NCBI GenBank assembly: GCA_000768855.1
Contig: JRAN01000007.1
Coordinates: 39,373 to 77,106, forward strand
Direction of reading: 5' to 3'
From: Porphyromonadaceae bacterium COT-184 OH4590
Lineage (GTDB): Bacteria; Bacteroidota; Bacteroidia; Bacteroidales; Paludibacteraceae
Length of the DNA stretch: 37,734 nt
Positions 1 to 8,106 of the stretch are shown here, one piece after another. The position numbers were made by a program, and so were the translations under genes. How positions within the stretch are numbered: the first letter of the stretch is position 1; each line of letters begins with the position of its first letter. Under the pieces are notes generated by a model, which saw only the letters and a program-made list of their open reading frames with translations, searched no databases and had not been told where the DNA came from.

Positions 1-83
1 TGCTATTCAAAAAAGATGGAGATGCTAAAATTATCCATACTTTTGCTAATGCATCATCGCAACGGAAGTCTATATATACTTAG
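1..83 (+). CDS. C-terminal end of an unidentified protein (partial)
   Basis: The frame starting at base 3 is open from the window edge to a TAG at 81-83 and encodes about 26 residues ending in ...QRKSIYT. Codon use looks coding, and the end lies 51 bases before the next gene's ATG on the same strand, so it is probably the 3' end of a gene cut by the window edge. Too little is present to assign a family. A chance open frame of this length cannot be excluded. Confidence 0.45.
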   Translation, partial: LFKKDGDAKIIHTFANASSQRKSIYT

Positions 84-134
84 TTAGCAATTCCAAATTT
101 TGTACATCTTTTGTATAATACAATAACTCGTTAT

Positions 135-2042
135 ATGAAAAAATACCGAAAACTAACCCTCAATGAAATAGAATACCTTGAAACACAACAATGTAGTGCC
201 GATAATTGGGCAAACATAGAGGTTGCAGACAGTTTTTCACCATCGAATATCAAGAATGTGAGTTTTACAGGCAAAATTGAGCTTGGCGTGTTTGAGACGA
301 CTTATGAGCAGGATAACGGACAACCCCTACACTCCGGCATATACAACGCCAAATTGCACAACTGCTCCATCGGCGACAACGTATATATAAGTGATATCAA
401 TCGCATTATTGCCAATTGTAACATATCCGACGGCTGCTTTATTGCTAATGTATCGGCAATATCACATACTGCCGGAACAACCTTCGGCAATGGCGTAATG
501 GTAGCTTCCGTCAACGAAAATGGCGGAAGGGCAATACCTATCTTTGACCGTCTTTCGGCTCAATTGGCTCATATACTCGTCTATTATAGACACCGTAAAG
601 AATTTATTGACTCAGCTTTGGCTCAAATAAAACAATATACCAAGTTGCTCGGCAAACACAACAAATGCACTATTGGTAAAAACGTAACCATAACTGACTG
701 CAATACAATCATTAACACCAATATTGCAGACAATGCCAGATTAGATGGAGTCGAACATATAAACAATGCTACCATTGGCAAAAGGGTTTTTGTGGGCAAT
801 GCAGTGATAGCCAGAGAGTTTATTTGCAGCAGTGATGCCAAAATAGACGAAGGGGCAATTTTAGAACGTTGCTTCGTGGGCGAGGGATGCTTGGTGACTA
901 AAGGCTTTTCGGCTACCGACACACTTATGTTTACCAATAGCGAATTTGCCAATGGTGAGTCGGTATCGGTATTTGCAGCCCCTTATACGGTGTCGCACCA
1001 CAGGTCGAGCCTTATGATAGCCTGCGGTCTGTCATTTGCCAATATAGGCAGTGGTACTAATATGAGCAACCACGCATACAAGCTCGGGGCTGTTCATCAG
1101 ACTGTTGCAGAGCGAGGCTGTAAGTTCGGCAGCAACTCTTATCTACTGTCACCCACGCACATAGGAGCTTATACGATGATTTTGGGGTCACACAAAAACC
1201 ACCCTGATACAAACGAATTTCCATTTTCGTATCTCATCGAAGAAGATGGTACATCGATACTTATCCCTGGTGTTAATCTATTTAGAACAGGTACTTTACG
1301 TGATATACAAAAGTGGCAACATCGCGATAGACGAAAAGGCGACAATCAACTTGATACCGTTACTTACGATTTGCTAAATCCACTATTAATTAACAAGATA
1401 GAAAATGCCATTGTAATACTAAAACAATTGCAAGAGACAAAACCTTCAGAAACAGGTTTTTATGACTATAAAAATACCAAAATACACATCCATTCACTTC
1501 GCAAAGCAATTGGATATTATCAAGATGCTCTTACTGTTTTTATTGGCAACTATATTGTTGAAAACGACATAATTAACACTACAGAAAACAGAGCTGATTA
1601 CTCTGAATGGGTTGATTTGGCAGGACTCATCGCTCCCAAACAGGTAATAGAAAACCTACTAGACAATCCACAACTGCTATCGGAAACAGACTTTGGAATA
1701 GAAATTTTCTGCAAAATAAAAGAGAATTACAGAGAGTATGTAAAATATTATATATTAAACAAATATGGCATATTTGATGACACAAAAATCACCAAATACC
1801 TAAATGAATATATTGCTGTAATGGAGCTTCTCAACAGGCGTTTGCAAAAGGAAGCAAGCAGTGAGTTTTTTGGTGATTCGCGTATCGGTTTCGGGCTCGA
1901 CTATCCTGAGTACAAAACCCAAGATTTTACTATAGTATCAGGGACAGCCGACGATAACAAGTTTCTAAAAGAGATTTCGGCTATTATTCAACAAAAAATA
2001 GAAATGGCAAAAAATTATGCAAAAAAGAGTAAAAGAGAATAA
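135..2042 (+). CDS. DUF4954 family protein (left-handed beta-helix, nucleotidyltransferase-like)
   Basis: This 635-residue protein resembles the DUF4954 family of Bacteroidota. The N-terminal ~400 residues are rich in hexapeptide-like repeats (isoleucine/valine spaced by small residues, e.g. CTIGKNVTITDCNTIINTNI), typical of a left-handed parallel beta-helix as in sugar-nucleotide pyrophosphorylases and acyltransferases. The C-terminal part is helical and ends in a lysine-rich tail. Members are sometimes annotated as UDP-N-acetylglucosamine pyrophosphorylase-related, but I see no nucleotidyltransferase signature and make no enzymatic claim. The frame is open back to a TTG at 111, but the ATG at 135 gives the expected start MKKYRKLTLNEIEYL. 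The stop is one base before the rlmB ATG, so the two genes are probably co-transcribed. Confidence 0.8.
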   Translation: MKKYRKLTLNEIEYLETQQCSADNWANIEVADSFSPSNIKNVSFTGKIELGVFETTYEQDNGQPLHSGIYNAKLHNCSIGDNVYISDINRIIANCNISDGCFIANVSAISHTAGTTFGNGVMVASVNENGGRAIPIFDRLSAQLAHILVYYRHRKEFIDSALAQIKQYTKLLGKHNKCTIGKNVTITDCNTIINTNIADNARLDGVEHINNATIGKRVFVGNAVIAREFICSSDAKIDEGAILERCFVGEGCLVTKGFSATDTLMFTNSEFANGESVSVFAAPYTVSHHRSSLMIACGLSFANIGSGTNMSNHAYKLGAVHQTVAERGCKFGSNSYLLSPTHIGAYTMILGSHKNHPDTNEFPFSYLIEEDGTSILIPGVNLFRTGTLRDIQKWQHRDRRKGDNQLDTVTYDLLNPLLINKIENAIVILKQLQETKPSETGFYDYKNTKIHIHSLRKAIGYYQDALTVFIGNYIVENDIINTTENRADYSEWVDLAGLIAPKQVIENLLDNPQLLSETDFGIEIFCKIKENYREYVKYYILNKYGIFDDTKITKYLNEYIAVMELLNRRLQKEASSEFFGDSRIGFGLDYPEYKTQDFTIVSGTADDNKFLKEISAIIQQKIEMAKNYAKKSKRE

Positions 2043-2043
2043 A

Positions 2044-2763
2044 ATGATTTTTGGTTTGCACTCTATTATAGAGGCGATAGATGCAGGCAAAGAGATAGAA
2101 AAGATATACCTAAAACGCGATTTTGGAGGCGAACTTGTAAAGAGACTCTTTGCGAAGATAAAAACCCACAATATCCCTTGCCAGAAAGTGCCACAAGAGA
2201 AACTCAATGCCTTTACCGAGAAGAATCACCAAGGAGCGGTGGCGTTTCTGTCGGAGTTGTCGTATCAGAATATAAACAACATTTTACCAATGCTTTATGA
2301 GCAAGGCAAAGTGCCGTTTATAGTTGCCCTTGACGGCATTACCGATGTGCGTAACTTTGGGGCTATCGCTCGCACATGTGAGTGTGCTGGTGTCGATGCC
2401 ATCGTTATTCCCGCCTATAGGTCAGCATCTGCCACTGCCGATGCTATCAAGACTTCGGCAGGGGCACTCTATCACATACCTATTTGCAGGGCAGAAGATT
2501 TCCCCAAAGCCATTGAGTTTCTCAAAGATAGCGGTCTGAATGTAGTGGCTCTAAGTGAAAAGTCGAAAAAACTCTACACCGACGAAAATTACACACTCCC
2601 AACAGCCCTTATACTCGGAGCCGAAGATACAGGTATCTCGCCCGAAGTGCTAAGGCTATGCCACAGCCACGTACAGATACCAATGAAAGGGCAAATCCAA
2701 TCACTCAATGTTTCTGTCGCTGCAGGCATAGTTGTGTATGAAGTGGTTAAGAGTAGGATTTAA
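2044..2763 (+). CDS. rlmB: 23S rRNA 2'-O-ribose methyltransferase, RlmB/SpoU (TrmH) family
   Basis: A 239-residue SpoU-type SAM-dependent RNA ribose methyltransferase, probably modifying G2251 of 23S rRNA. The N-terminal substrate-binding domain (about residues 1-75) starts with the family-typical MIFGLHSIIEAI. The trefoil-knot catalytic domain shows all three motifs: NFGAIART (about 104-111, containing the catalytic Asn and Arg), GAEDTGIS (192-199) and SLNVSVAAG (220-228). The ATG at 2044 is preferred over an in-frame start at 2017, which would overlap DUF4954 and add a basic tail foreign to the family. It sits directly behind DUF4954. It ends 20 bases from the converging transglutaminase gene with no clear terminator between them. 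Paralogues TrmH and RlmB are hard to separate by motif; length and N-terminal domain favour RlmB. Confidence 0.88.
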   Translation: MIFGLHSIIEAIDAGKEIEKIYLKRDFGGELVKRLFAKIKTHNIPCQKVPQEKLNAFTEKNHQGAVAFLSELSYQNINNILPMLYEQGKVPFIVALDGITDVRNFGAIARTCECAGVDAIVIPAYRSASATADAIKTSAGALYHIPICRAEDFPKAIEFLKDSGLNVVALSEKSKKLYTDENYTLPTALILGAEDTGISPEVLRLCHSHVQIPMKGQIQSLNVSVAAGIVVYEVVKSRI

Positions 2764-2783
2764 TAATTTTGACCGATATGCTT

Positions 2784-3989
2784 TCAACCATTGATAACAG
2801 AAACATTAAAATCGTAATCAAAATGGTCGAAATATATATTGCCGCCGCGCCATTCGACCTCACCTCTCTGAAAATCTATGGTTTCGCTTCGAGGGTATAG
2901 CTTTGCAGGAGAAAATTCGCCTGCGATACCTCTGTTTACAACCAAACGAAAGGCATCGATTCCCATAAAATAGAAAAACTTTATCGCCTCATCGTTGCTA
3001 TATCGCTGTATGCCAAACGATACATCTACAGGCACCCACCCCAATGAGTCGATGAATATTTCACACCAGTCGTGTAGATTTTCATATTTAGGATGTAGCA
3101 TAAAACCACTCAACCAACGCGCCGGAATACCATTATAACGGCATAGTGTCATAAAGAGTAAGGTTACCTGACCGCAATCGCCATATCGGTGTTCAATAAC
3201 ATATTCGGGAATATTGGCAATAGTAGAGTATTCGCGTGCTACAGCCCAAACAATATTATCCGAAATCCAACTAAATATTTTCCGTGCAATACACTGTTTA
3301 TCAGCCTCTTTACCAACAATTTGCAACGATAGCTGTTTTATTCGTTCGGTAAAAACTATATGTGGCACTTGCTCAGCAAGGTCTTCGTGGTTAAAACTCT
3401 CTTGAGTAGAGGTATCTGTGGAATAAAAAAAACTTTTTGATTTGAAACGAAATGATGTTTCGAATCTCGTAGGGATAGCCTTTACAGCCTTTTTTTCGAT
3501 ATATAAAGAAGAGTGAACCGATGGTGCTTTTATCTCCGTATCACGGATTAGAGGCGTAAAACTCTGATATTTGCACTCAATAGGTTGGGGCAACCAACAT
3601 CGTATAGTCTCTCCATCGGGTACAACATCGGGTTTTACGGTAAGTGTAAAGCAAAACTCAAATTCACACTCATCTCTTTTATGTATTATTCCGGATAGAT
3701 AGTCGGATAAAAAACTCGTTCTACCTGCTTTTTCGTCACCATATTTAGCAATATAAAAGGCTTTTGCCTCAGGATCAATACGAAAAACATTACGAGCTGC
3801 ACGACGAAAATAGCGTTTTTCTCCGTTGATAGTAACATATTCCAATGCTTTGGTTCGTTCCCAAAAAGCTACCTGCTCCTCTGTAACATCGGGCATTATC
3901 TCTTTGATTTCGGCTAATATTTGGCTGTAATCTTTAGGAAAATCAAGTAAAATTCGCTGTTGTATCTGTGTGGTTGAAAGGAATGACAT
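2784..3989 (-). CDS. Transglutaminase-like domain protein
   Basis: A 401-residue protein with a transglutaminase/papain-like core in its C-terminal half. The catalytic triad is visible: Cys272 in YGDCGQVTLLF, His306 in NLHDWCE and Asp322 in WVPVDVSFG. The N-terminal ~250 residues are less recognisable. I see no signal peptide; the start MSFLSTTQIQQRILLDFP looks cytoplasmic, which is worth noting because many transglutaminase-like proteins are exported. Such proteins can act as peptidases or as cross-linking or amide-cleaving enzymes; the substrate cannot be inferred. It is transcribed alone on the minus strand, and a minus-strand TAnnTTTG-like motif lies at 4015-4022. Confidence 0.8.
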   Translation of the reverse strand: MSFLSTTQIQQRILLDFPKDYSQILAEIKEIMPDVTEEQVAFWERTKALEYVTINGEKRYFRRAARNVFRIDPEAKAFYIAKYGDEKAGRTSFLSDYLSGIIHKRDECEFEFCFTLTVKPDVVPDGETIRCWLPQPIECKYQSFTPLIRDTEIKAPSVHSSLYIEKKAVKAIPTRFETSFRFKSKSFFYSTDTSTQESFNHEDLAEQVPHIVFTERIKQLSLQIVGKEADKQCIARKIFSWISDNIVWAVAREYSTIANIPEYVIEHRYGDCGQVTLLFMTLCRYNGIPARWLSGFMLHPKYENLHDWCEIFIDSLGWVPVDVSFGIQRYSNDEAIKFFYFMGIDAFRLVVNRGIAGEFSPAKLYPRSETIDFQRGEVEWRGGNIYFDHFDYDFNVSVING

Positions 3990-4014
3990 CGTAATTTATC
4001 ATTTTTTTAAAATA

Positions 4015-4022
4015 CAAAATTA
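4015..4022 (-). promoter_or_regulatory. Candidate -7 element of the transglutaminase-like gene
   Basis: On the minus strand the sequence reads TAATTTTG, matching the Bacteroidota -7 consensus TAnnTTTG, 25 bases upstream of the ATG. No TTTG is found at the usual upstream distance, so this is a weak assignment. Confidence 0.35.
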
Positions 4023-4109
4023 ATATCATTTCATAAAAGAAAAAAGTTACAGAATACAAAACATTTGTCTCTATAACTTTTTTATCGGCAAGTATAGTAT
4101 AATATACCG

Positions 4110-5612
4110 TTAATTACTGCTTAAGAATGTATTTTGTATCCACTTTATAATATCATTACCATTTGCAAAAACTAATAAAGCCAACACAAGAAACATTCCT
4201 ATATTTAGGGATATTTCCATAAATTTATCACTCGGTTTTTTACCTGTTATCATTTCATATATTATAAACAATATATATCCACCATCAAGCACAGGAATAG
4301 GAAGAATATTCATAAATGCCAAAATAACAGAAAGTAAGGCTGTCATACTCCAAAATATTGTCCAATCCCAGGTAGAGGGGAAAAGATTTCCTATAGAGGC
4401 AAAACCTCCTATTGATTTGGCTCCGGCTTTGGTAAAAACCAATCTAAACTGTTTGACATAAGAGACAAGCGTCTCCCAACCCATACGAATACCGGCGGGA
4501 AAGGAGGCAAAAAAACTGTAATGTATCTTTTCGGTTTTGAAAATATATTTAGGTTCTCTTAATATAACTCCTATTTTACCATTTTCGTCGGGTGTAATAC
4601 TATCTTTTAAAACTTGTCCTTTACGATAAAACTCAATAACAATCTTTTTATTGGCACTATTTGCTATTTCTGCCATAATATCCGTAATATCAGAAAGTTG
4701 CTTATTGTCAACTCCTACAATACTGTCTCCTTTTTGTAAATGGCTTTTTTGAGCAACCGAATTTGGTATAATACTGTCGATAACAAAAGGAATAATAGGT
4801 ATCATAAACTGTTTCTCCTTTGCCTCTATTATCTGTTCCCCAAAATTTGCAGGCAATGCTATAGATAGTATTTCGCCATCTCTTTTGACAGTAACATTCT
4901 GTTTGCCTTCTATTATCAATTTTTCAACAACCGCTTTGGTGCTATTTACATCCTCATTGTCAATAGTTTGTATTATATCTCCATTTCTAAATCCATTATT
5001 TAGAGCTACCTCACAATATTTATAGCCAAGATATGCATTCTTTACAGGCAATGTTTCTTCGCCATTTTTGAACAACAACATAGCAAATATAAGTATTGCA
5101 AAAATAAAGTTAAAAAGGACACCACCTACAATCATAAAAAAACGTTGCCATGGTTTACGAGATCGATACTCCCAGCTTTGCGGCTCACTTGACAATTCAG
5201 ACTCTTTGGTGGTTTCGTCCACCATACCGGCTATAGCACAATAGCCCCCAAAAGGCACCCAACCTATACCCCACTCCGTAGTTTCTGGGTAGCGACGCCA
5301 ATCGTTTTCGTCAAGTTTCGATACATCGTCGGGAATCATTACAGGTTTGCCTTTTTTATCGGTTTTTGGTACTCCATTTTCGTCCACTGCCTGTATTACG
5401 TGTTCGGACGAATTAGAAGCAAAAAACTTCATCTGCCATTTGCCATTGATTTTTTTTGCTCTAAAAATAGAAAATTTAGGGTTAAAAAAAAGGTAGAATT
5501 TATGCACTCTTACTTTGAATAGTCGAGCGAAACCGAAATGCCCGAATTCGTGAACAACAACCAATACCGAAAGAGCCAATATAAGTTGTAACGCTTTGAT
5601 AAGAAACTCCAT
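4110..5612 (-). CDS. rseP: Site-2 intramembrane metalloprotease, RseP family
   Basis: A 500-residue membrane zinc protease of the RseP/SpoIVFB class, which cleaves anti-sigma factors or other single-pass substrates within the membrane. The zinc motif HEFGH (21-25) lies in the first membrane segment. The second active-site motif, NILPIPVLDGG (435-445), lies in a C-terminal segment, with another membrane helix after it. Two PDZ-like regions are probable (about 190-265, and 285-350 around KGDSIVGVDN). The protein is longer than the roughly 450 residues of E. coli RseP because of an inserted loop between the zinc motif and the WVPFGGYCAIAGM segment, a common trait of Bacteroidota homologues. It stands alone; dxr, a frequent neighbour of rseP in this phylum, is not upstream. 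A well-formed minus-strand promoter precedes it. Confidence 0.92.
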   Translation of the reverse strand: MEFLIKALQLILALSVLVVVHEFGHFGFARLFKVRVHKFYLFFNPKFSIFRAKKINGKWQMKFFASNSSEHVIQAVDENGVPKTDKKGKPVMIPDDVSKLDENDWRRYPETTEWGIGWVPFGGYCAIAGMVDETTKESELSSEPQSWEYRSRKPWQRFFMIVGGVLFNFIFAILIFAMLLFKNGEETLPVKNAYLGYKYCEVALNNGFRNGDIIQTIDNEDVNSTKAVVEKLIIEGKQNVTVKRDGEILSIALPANFGEQIIEAKEKQFMIPIIPFVIDSIIPNSVAQKSHLQKGDSIVGVDNKQLSDITDIMAEIANSANKKIVIEFYRKGQVLKDSITPDENGKIGVILREPKYIFKTEKIHYSFFASFPAGIRMGWETLVSYVKQFRLVFTKAGAKSIGGFASIGNLFPSTWDWTIFWSMTALLSVILAFMNILPIPVLDGGYILFIIYEMITGKKPSDKFMEISLNIGMFLVLALLVFANGNDIIKWIQNTFLSSN

Positions 5613-5666
5613 ATTTTGTGTGAATTATTATTTTATATTATAAATATCATAGAAATTAACAATCGG

Positions 5667-5697
5667 CAAAGGTAATATATTATTTTTTTTTGACAAA
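5667..5697 (-). promoter_or_regulatory. Promoter of rseP (Bacteroidota type)
   Basis: Minus strand: TTTG (5694-5697), a 19-base spacer, then TACCTTTG (5667-5674). This matches the phylum consensus TTTG-N19-TAnnTTTG, 55 bases upstream of the rseP ATG. It is one of the best promoter matches in the window. Confidence 0.75.
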
Positions 5698-5753
5698 ATA
5701 ATAAAAGCTCTATACAAAATATGCCCTATCGATATTTTTTACAGTTTTATGTG

Positions 5754-5783
5754 TTTGTATAGAGTAAATTTTATTACCTTTGC
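5754..5783 (+). promoter_or_regulatory. Promoter of the CoA transferase gene
   Basis: TTTG (5754-5757), a 17-base spacer, then TACCTTTGC (5775-5783), 38 bases before the ATG at 5821. The -7 element is canonical; the spacer is about two bases short of the usual 19. Confidence 0.6.
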
Positions 5784-5820
5784 ACGTTATTTTTAATAAG
5801 TAATAAATAATTGATTAGAT

Positions 5821-7302
5821 ATGAATTACAAGATTTTGACGGCAGACCAAGCAGCTGCTCTAATAAACAATGGAGATATTGTAGGTTTTAGTGGTTTTAC
5901 TCCTGCCGGTTCGCCAAGTGCTGTACCTGATGCTATCGCAAAGAGAGCCGAAGAGTTCCATCAGAGAGGCGAGGAGTTTAAAATAGGTGTATATACAGGT
6001 GCTTCGACAGGAAATATGCTCGACGGCTCATTGGCAAGAAGCAAAGCGGTAATATTCAGAACGCCATACCAATCGCACAGCGATATGCGTAACGCCATTA
6101 ACAACGGCGAAGTAGCCTACTTCGATATGCATTTGTCGCATCTTGCCCAAGAGCTTAGATACGGCTTTTTGCCAAAACCGAAGTTTGCAGTTATCGAAGC
6201 GTGCGACATCACCGACGACGGCGAGGTGGTACTTACCGCAGGCGTAGGTATTTCGCCTACTATCTGTCGCTTAGCCGACCATATCATAATTGAACTTAAC
6301 GAGGCTATGCCTGCAACTCTACGCGGCATACACGATATTTACGAGCCTCTCGACCCTCCGGCAAGAGAACCTATACCAATCCGCCATGTGAGCGACCACA
6401 TAGGTTCGCCTGTGGTAAAAATTAACCCATCAAAAGTAGTAGGTGTGGTAAAGACCGCTACTCCAAATGCAATAGCACCATTTGCCGAAGTAGATGAGGT
6501 TACCGCAACAATAGGCAACAACGTTGCCCTTTTCCTCGAAAACGAGATAAAGGCAGGTAGAATACCGAAGGAATTTCTTCCCATTCAGTCGGGTGTGGGC
6601 AATATTGCCAATGCCGTACTCGGCTCTTTGGGCAGCAGTGAGCATATACCGCCTTTCGAGATGTACACCGAAGTGATACAAGATGCCGTAATAGGACTTA
6701 TCCGCAAAGGCAAAGTGAAGTTTGTCAGCGGTTGCTCACTTACCGTTTCGGCAGATGTGATGGACGATATAAACCATAATGTGGAGATGTTTAAAAAACA
6801 TGTGGTACTCCGCCCTCAAGAACTGTCGAACAATCCCGAACTGGTTCGTCGTCTTGGTCTTATCACTATCAATACTGCTCTGGAAGCCGATATTTTGGGT
6901 AATATCAACTCTACTCATGTGCTTGGCACAAAGATGATGAATGGTATCGGCGGCTCGGGCGATTTCACAAGAAATGCCTATATATCAATATACACTTGCC
7001 CTTCAGTGGCAAAAGGTGGTAAGATAAGTGCTATCGTACCTTTGGTATCGCATGTTGACCACAGCGAACACTCGGTAAAAATACTTATTACCGAACAAGG
7101 CATAGCCGACCTCAGAGGCAAATCGCCACGTCAGCGTGCAGAAGAGATTATCAACAATTGCGTACACCCCGACTATCGCCCATTGTTGCGTGAATACCTC
7201 GCCAAAGTACCGTCAGGACACACACCACTGAATATGAACAACTGTTTCGAAATGCACAAAGCATTTATGGAGACAGGCGATATGCGTCAAGTGAAGTTTT
7301 GA
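5821..7302 (+). CDS. Acetyl-CoA hydrolase/transferase family protein, probable succinate/acetate CoA transferase
   Basis: A 493-residue class I CoA transferase of the acetyl-CoA hydrolase/transferase family, the group that includes Clostridium Cat1, Acetobacter AarC and Porphyromonas succinyl-CoA transferases. Features seen are the N-terminal GFSGFTPAGSPSAVPDA, the CoA-loop motif SGVGNIANAV (257-266), the YTEVIQD motif with the likely catalytic Glu284 that forms the glutamyl-CoA thioester, NGIGGSGDF, and the C-terminal ITEQGIADLRG. The length fits the family. In fermenting Bacteroidales such enzymes exchange CoA between succinyl-, acetyl- or propionyl-CoA and free acids at the end of the succinate/propionate pathway; the exact acid pair cannot be read from sequence. 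It is a single gene with its own promoter and a hairpin after the stop. Confidence 0.87.
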   Translation: MNYKILTADQAAALINNGDIVGFSGFTPAGSPSAVPDAIAKRAEEFHQRGEEFKIGVYTGASTGNMLDGSLARSKAVIFRTPYQSHSDMRNAINNGEVAYFDMHLSHLAQELRYGFLPKPKFAVIEACDITDDGEVVLTAGVGISPTICRLADHIIIELNEAMPATLRGIHDIYEPLDPPAREPIPIRHVSDHIGSPVVKINPSKVVGVVKTATPNAIAPFAEVDEVTATIGNNVALFLENEIKAGRIPKEFLPIQSGVGNIANAVLGSLGSSEHIPPFEMYTEVIQDAVIGLIRKGKVKFVSGCSLTVSADVMDDINHNVEMFKKHVVLRPQELSNNPELVRRLGLITINTALEADILGNINSTHVLGTKMMNGIGGSGDFTRNAYISIYTCPSVAKGGKISAIVPLVSHVDHSEHSVKILITEQGIADLRGKSPRQRAEEIINNCVHPDYRPLLREYLAKVPSGHTPLNMNNCFEMHKAFMETGDMRQVKF

Positions 7303-7413
7303 TTATTAATAATATACAAAATGTTGATGGCAAAAGTACACAAAAAGTATTTTTGCCATTTTTATATCACTGCCCGCGACTAATTCCGTATTATTTTACA
7401 CTACTGTCCGATA

Positions 7414-7447
7414 AAAGAGGCAACTCTACAAAAAAAATTGCCTCTTT
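7414..7447 (+). terminator. Hairpin downstream of the CoA transferase gene
   Basis: A perfect 10-bp stem, aaagaggcaa (7414-7423) with ttgcctcttt (7438-7447), and a 14-base A-rich loop. Only three T residues end the + strand stem and no longer T-run follows, so termination strength is uncertain. It lies between convergent genes and may act in both directions. Confidence 0.5.
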
Positions 7448-7472
7448 CTGTTATGCTATCACTACCATAATC

Positions 7473-7506
7473 AAAAAAGAAAGCGAATACATTCACACGT
7501 ATTCGC
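7473..7506 (-). terminator. Rho-independent terminator of rsfS
   Basis: A perfect 8-bp stem, gcgaatac (7483-7490) with gtattcgc (7499-7506), and an 8-base loop. Read on the minus strand, the stem is followed by a T-rich run (tttctttttt), so it terminates the leftward rsfS transcript 26 bases after its stop codon. Confidence 0.7.
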
Positions 7507-7531
7507 CTATAAAATAGTAATATAATATATT

Positions 7532-7891
7532 TTAATCCAAATTAGGGATATATTTGATATTGGCATCGTCCCAAAGGTGCTCTATATCGTAGAACATTCG
7601 GACATCGTGCTGAAATACATGAACTATGACCGACCCATAGTCGATAGCAATCCATTCTGCATTGTCGTATCCATCATAAGCAAATGGCTTCTGTTTTAAG
7701 TTGTCGCGTACATAATCACGCATTGTATCTGCTATAGATTCGACTTGACGCGAAGATGTTCCTTCGCATATTACAAAATAGGGGCAAGGAGCCTCAAGTT
7801 TAGTCATATCAACTATGGCTATATTTTTTGCTTTCTGCTCTTGCATACCTTTTACAATTGTATCTATAAGTTGTTTGTCGTCTTTGTTCAT
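7532..7891 (-). CDS. rsfS: Ribosomal silencing factor RsfS (Iojap family)
   Basis: A 119-residue protein of standard family length. The family core is clear: ICEGTSSRQVESIAD, then YDGYDNAEWIAIDYGSVIVH and the C-terminal FQHDVRMFYDIEHLWDDA. RsfS binds large-subunit protein L14 (uL14) and blocks subunit joining, lowering translation in starvation or stationary phase. In many Bacteroidota it lies next to ftsH; here it is alone, with its own terminator and a minus-strand TATCTTTG motif (7932-7939) upstream. Confidence 0.93.
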   Translation of the reverse strand: MNKDDKQLIDTIVKGMQEQKAKNIAIVDMTKLEAPCPYFVICEGTSSRQVESIADTMRDYVRDNLKQKPFAYDGYDNAEWIAIDYGSVIVHVFQHDVRMFYDIEHLWDDANIKYIPNLD

Positions 7892-7931
7892 TTATTAATC
7901 TTGTAGTTTGTTATTTTTGTTTATCACTCTG

Positions 7932-7939
7932 CAAAGATA
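7932..7939 (-). promoter_or_regulatory. Candidate -7 element of rsfS
   Basis: The minus strand reads TATCTTTGC, a good match to the Bacteroidota -7 consensus, 40 bases upstream of the rsfS ATG. No TTTG -33 element lies at the expected spacing. Confidence 0.45.
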
Positions 7940-8020
7940 ATACTTTTTCAACAATAAAATGTTATGTGTTAGTGTAAAGTAGCCAAGTTCAAATGATTTT
8001 TATAAAAACAGGCACAATAT

Positions 8021-8054
8021 TTTGACCCGATGTTACAATTATTTAATAACTTTG
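8021..8054 (+). promoter_or_regulatory. Candidate promoter of the Hint-protein operon
   Basis: TTTG (8021-8024), a 22-base spacer, then TAACTTTG (8047-8054), 52 bases before the ATG at 8107. The -7 element is good; the spacer is a little long. Confidence 0.5.
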
Positions 8055-8106
8055 TGGCATAAAATAAAAACAGATAAGTTTCAACTAAAATTTCATTACC
8101 ATAAAA

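Noticed and set aside
5821-7302. Antisense frames on the minus strand of the CoA transferase gene
   Set aside because: They are typical shadow frames without signals, start context or recognisable domains.
7299-7517. Plus-strand frame directly after the CoA transferase stop
   Set aside because: It passes through two hairpins and has no ribosome-binding site or coding character; it is 3' flanking sequence.
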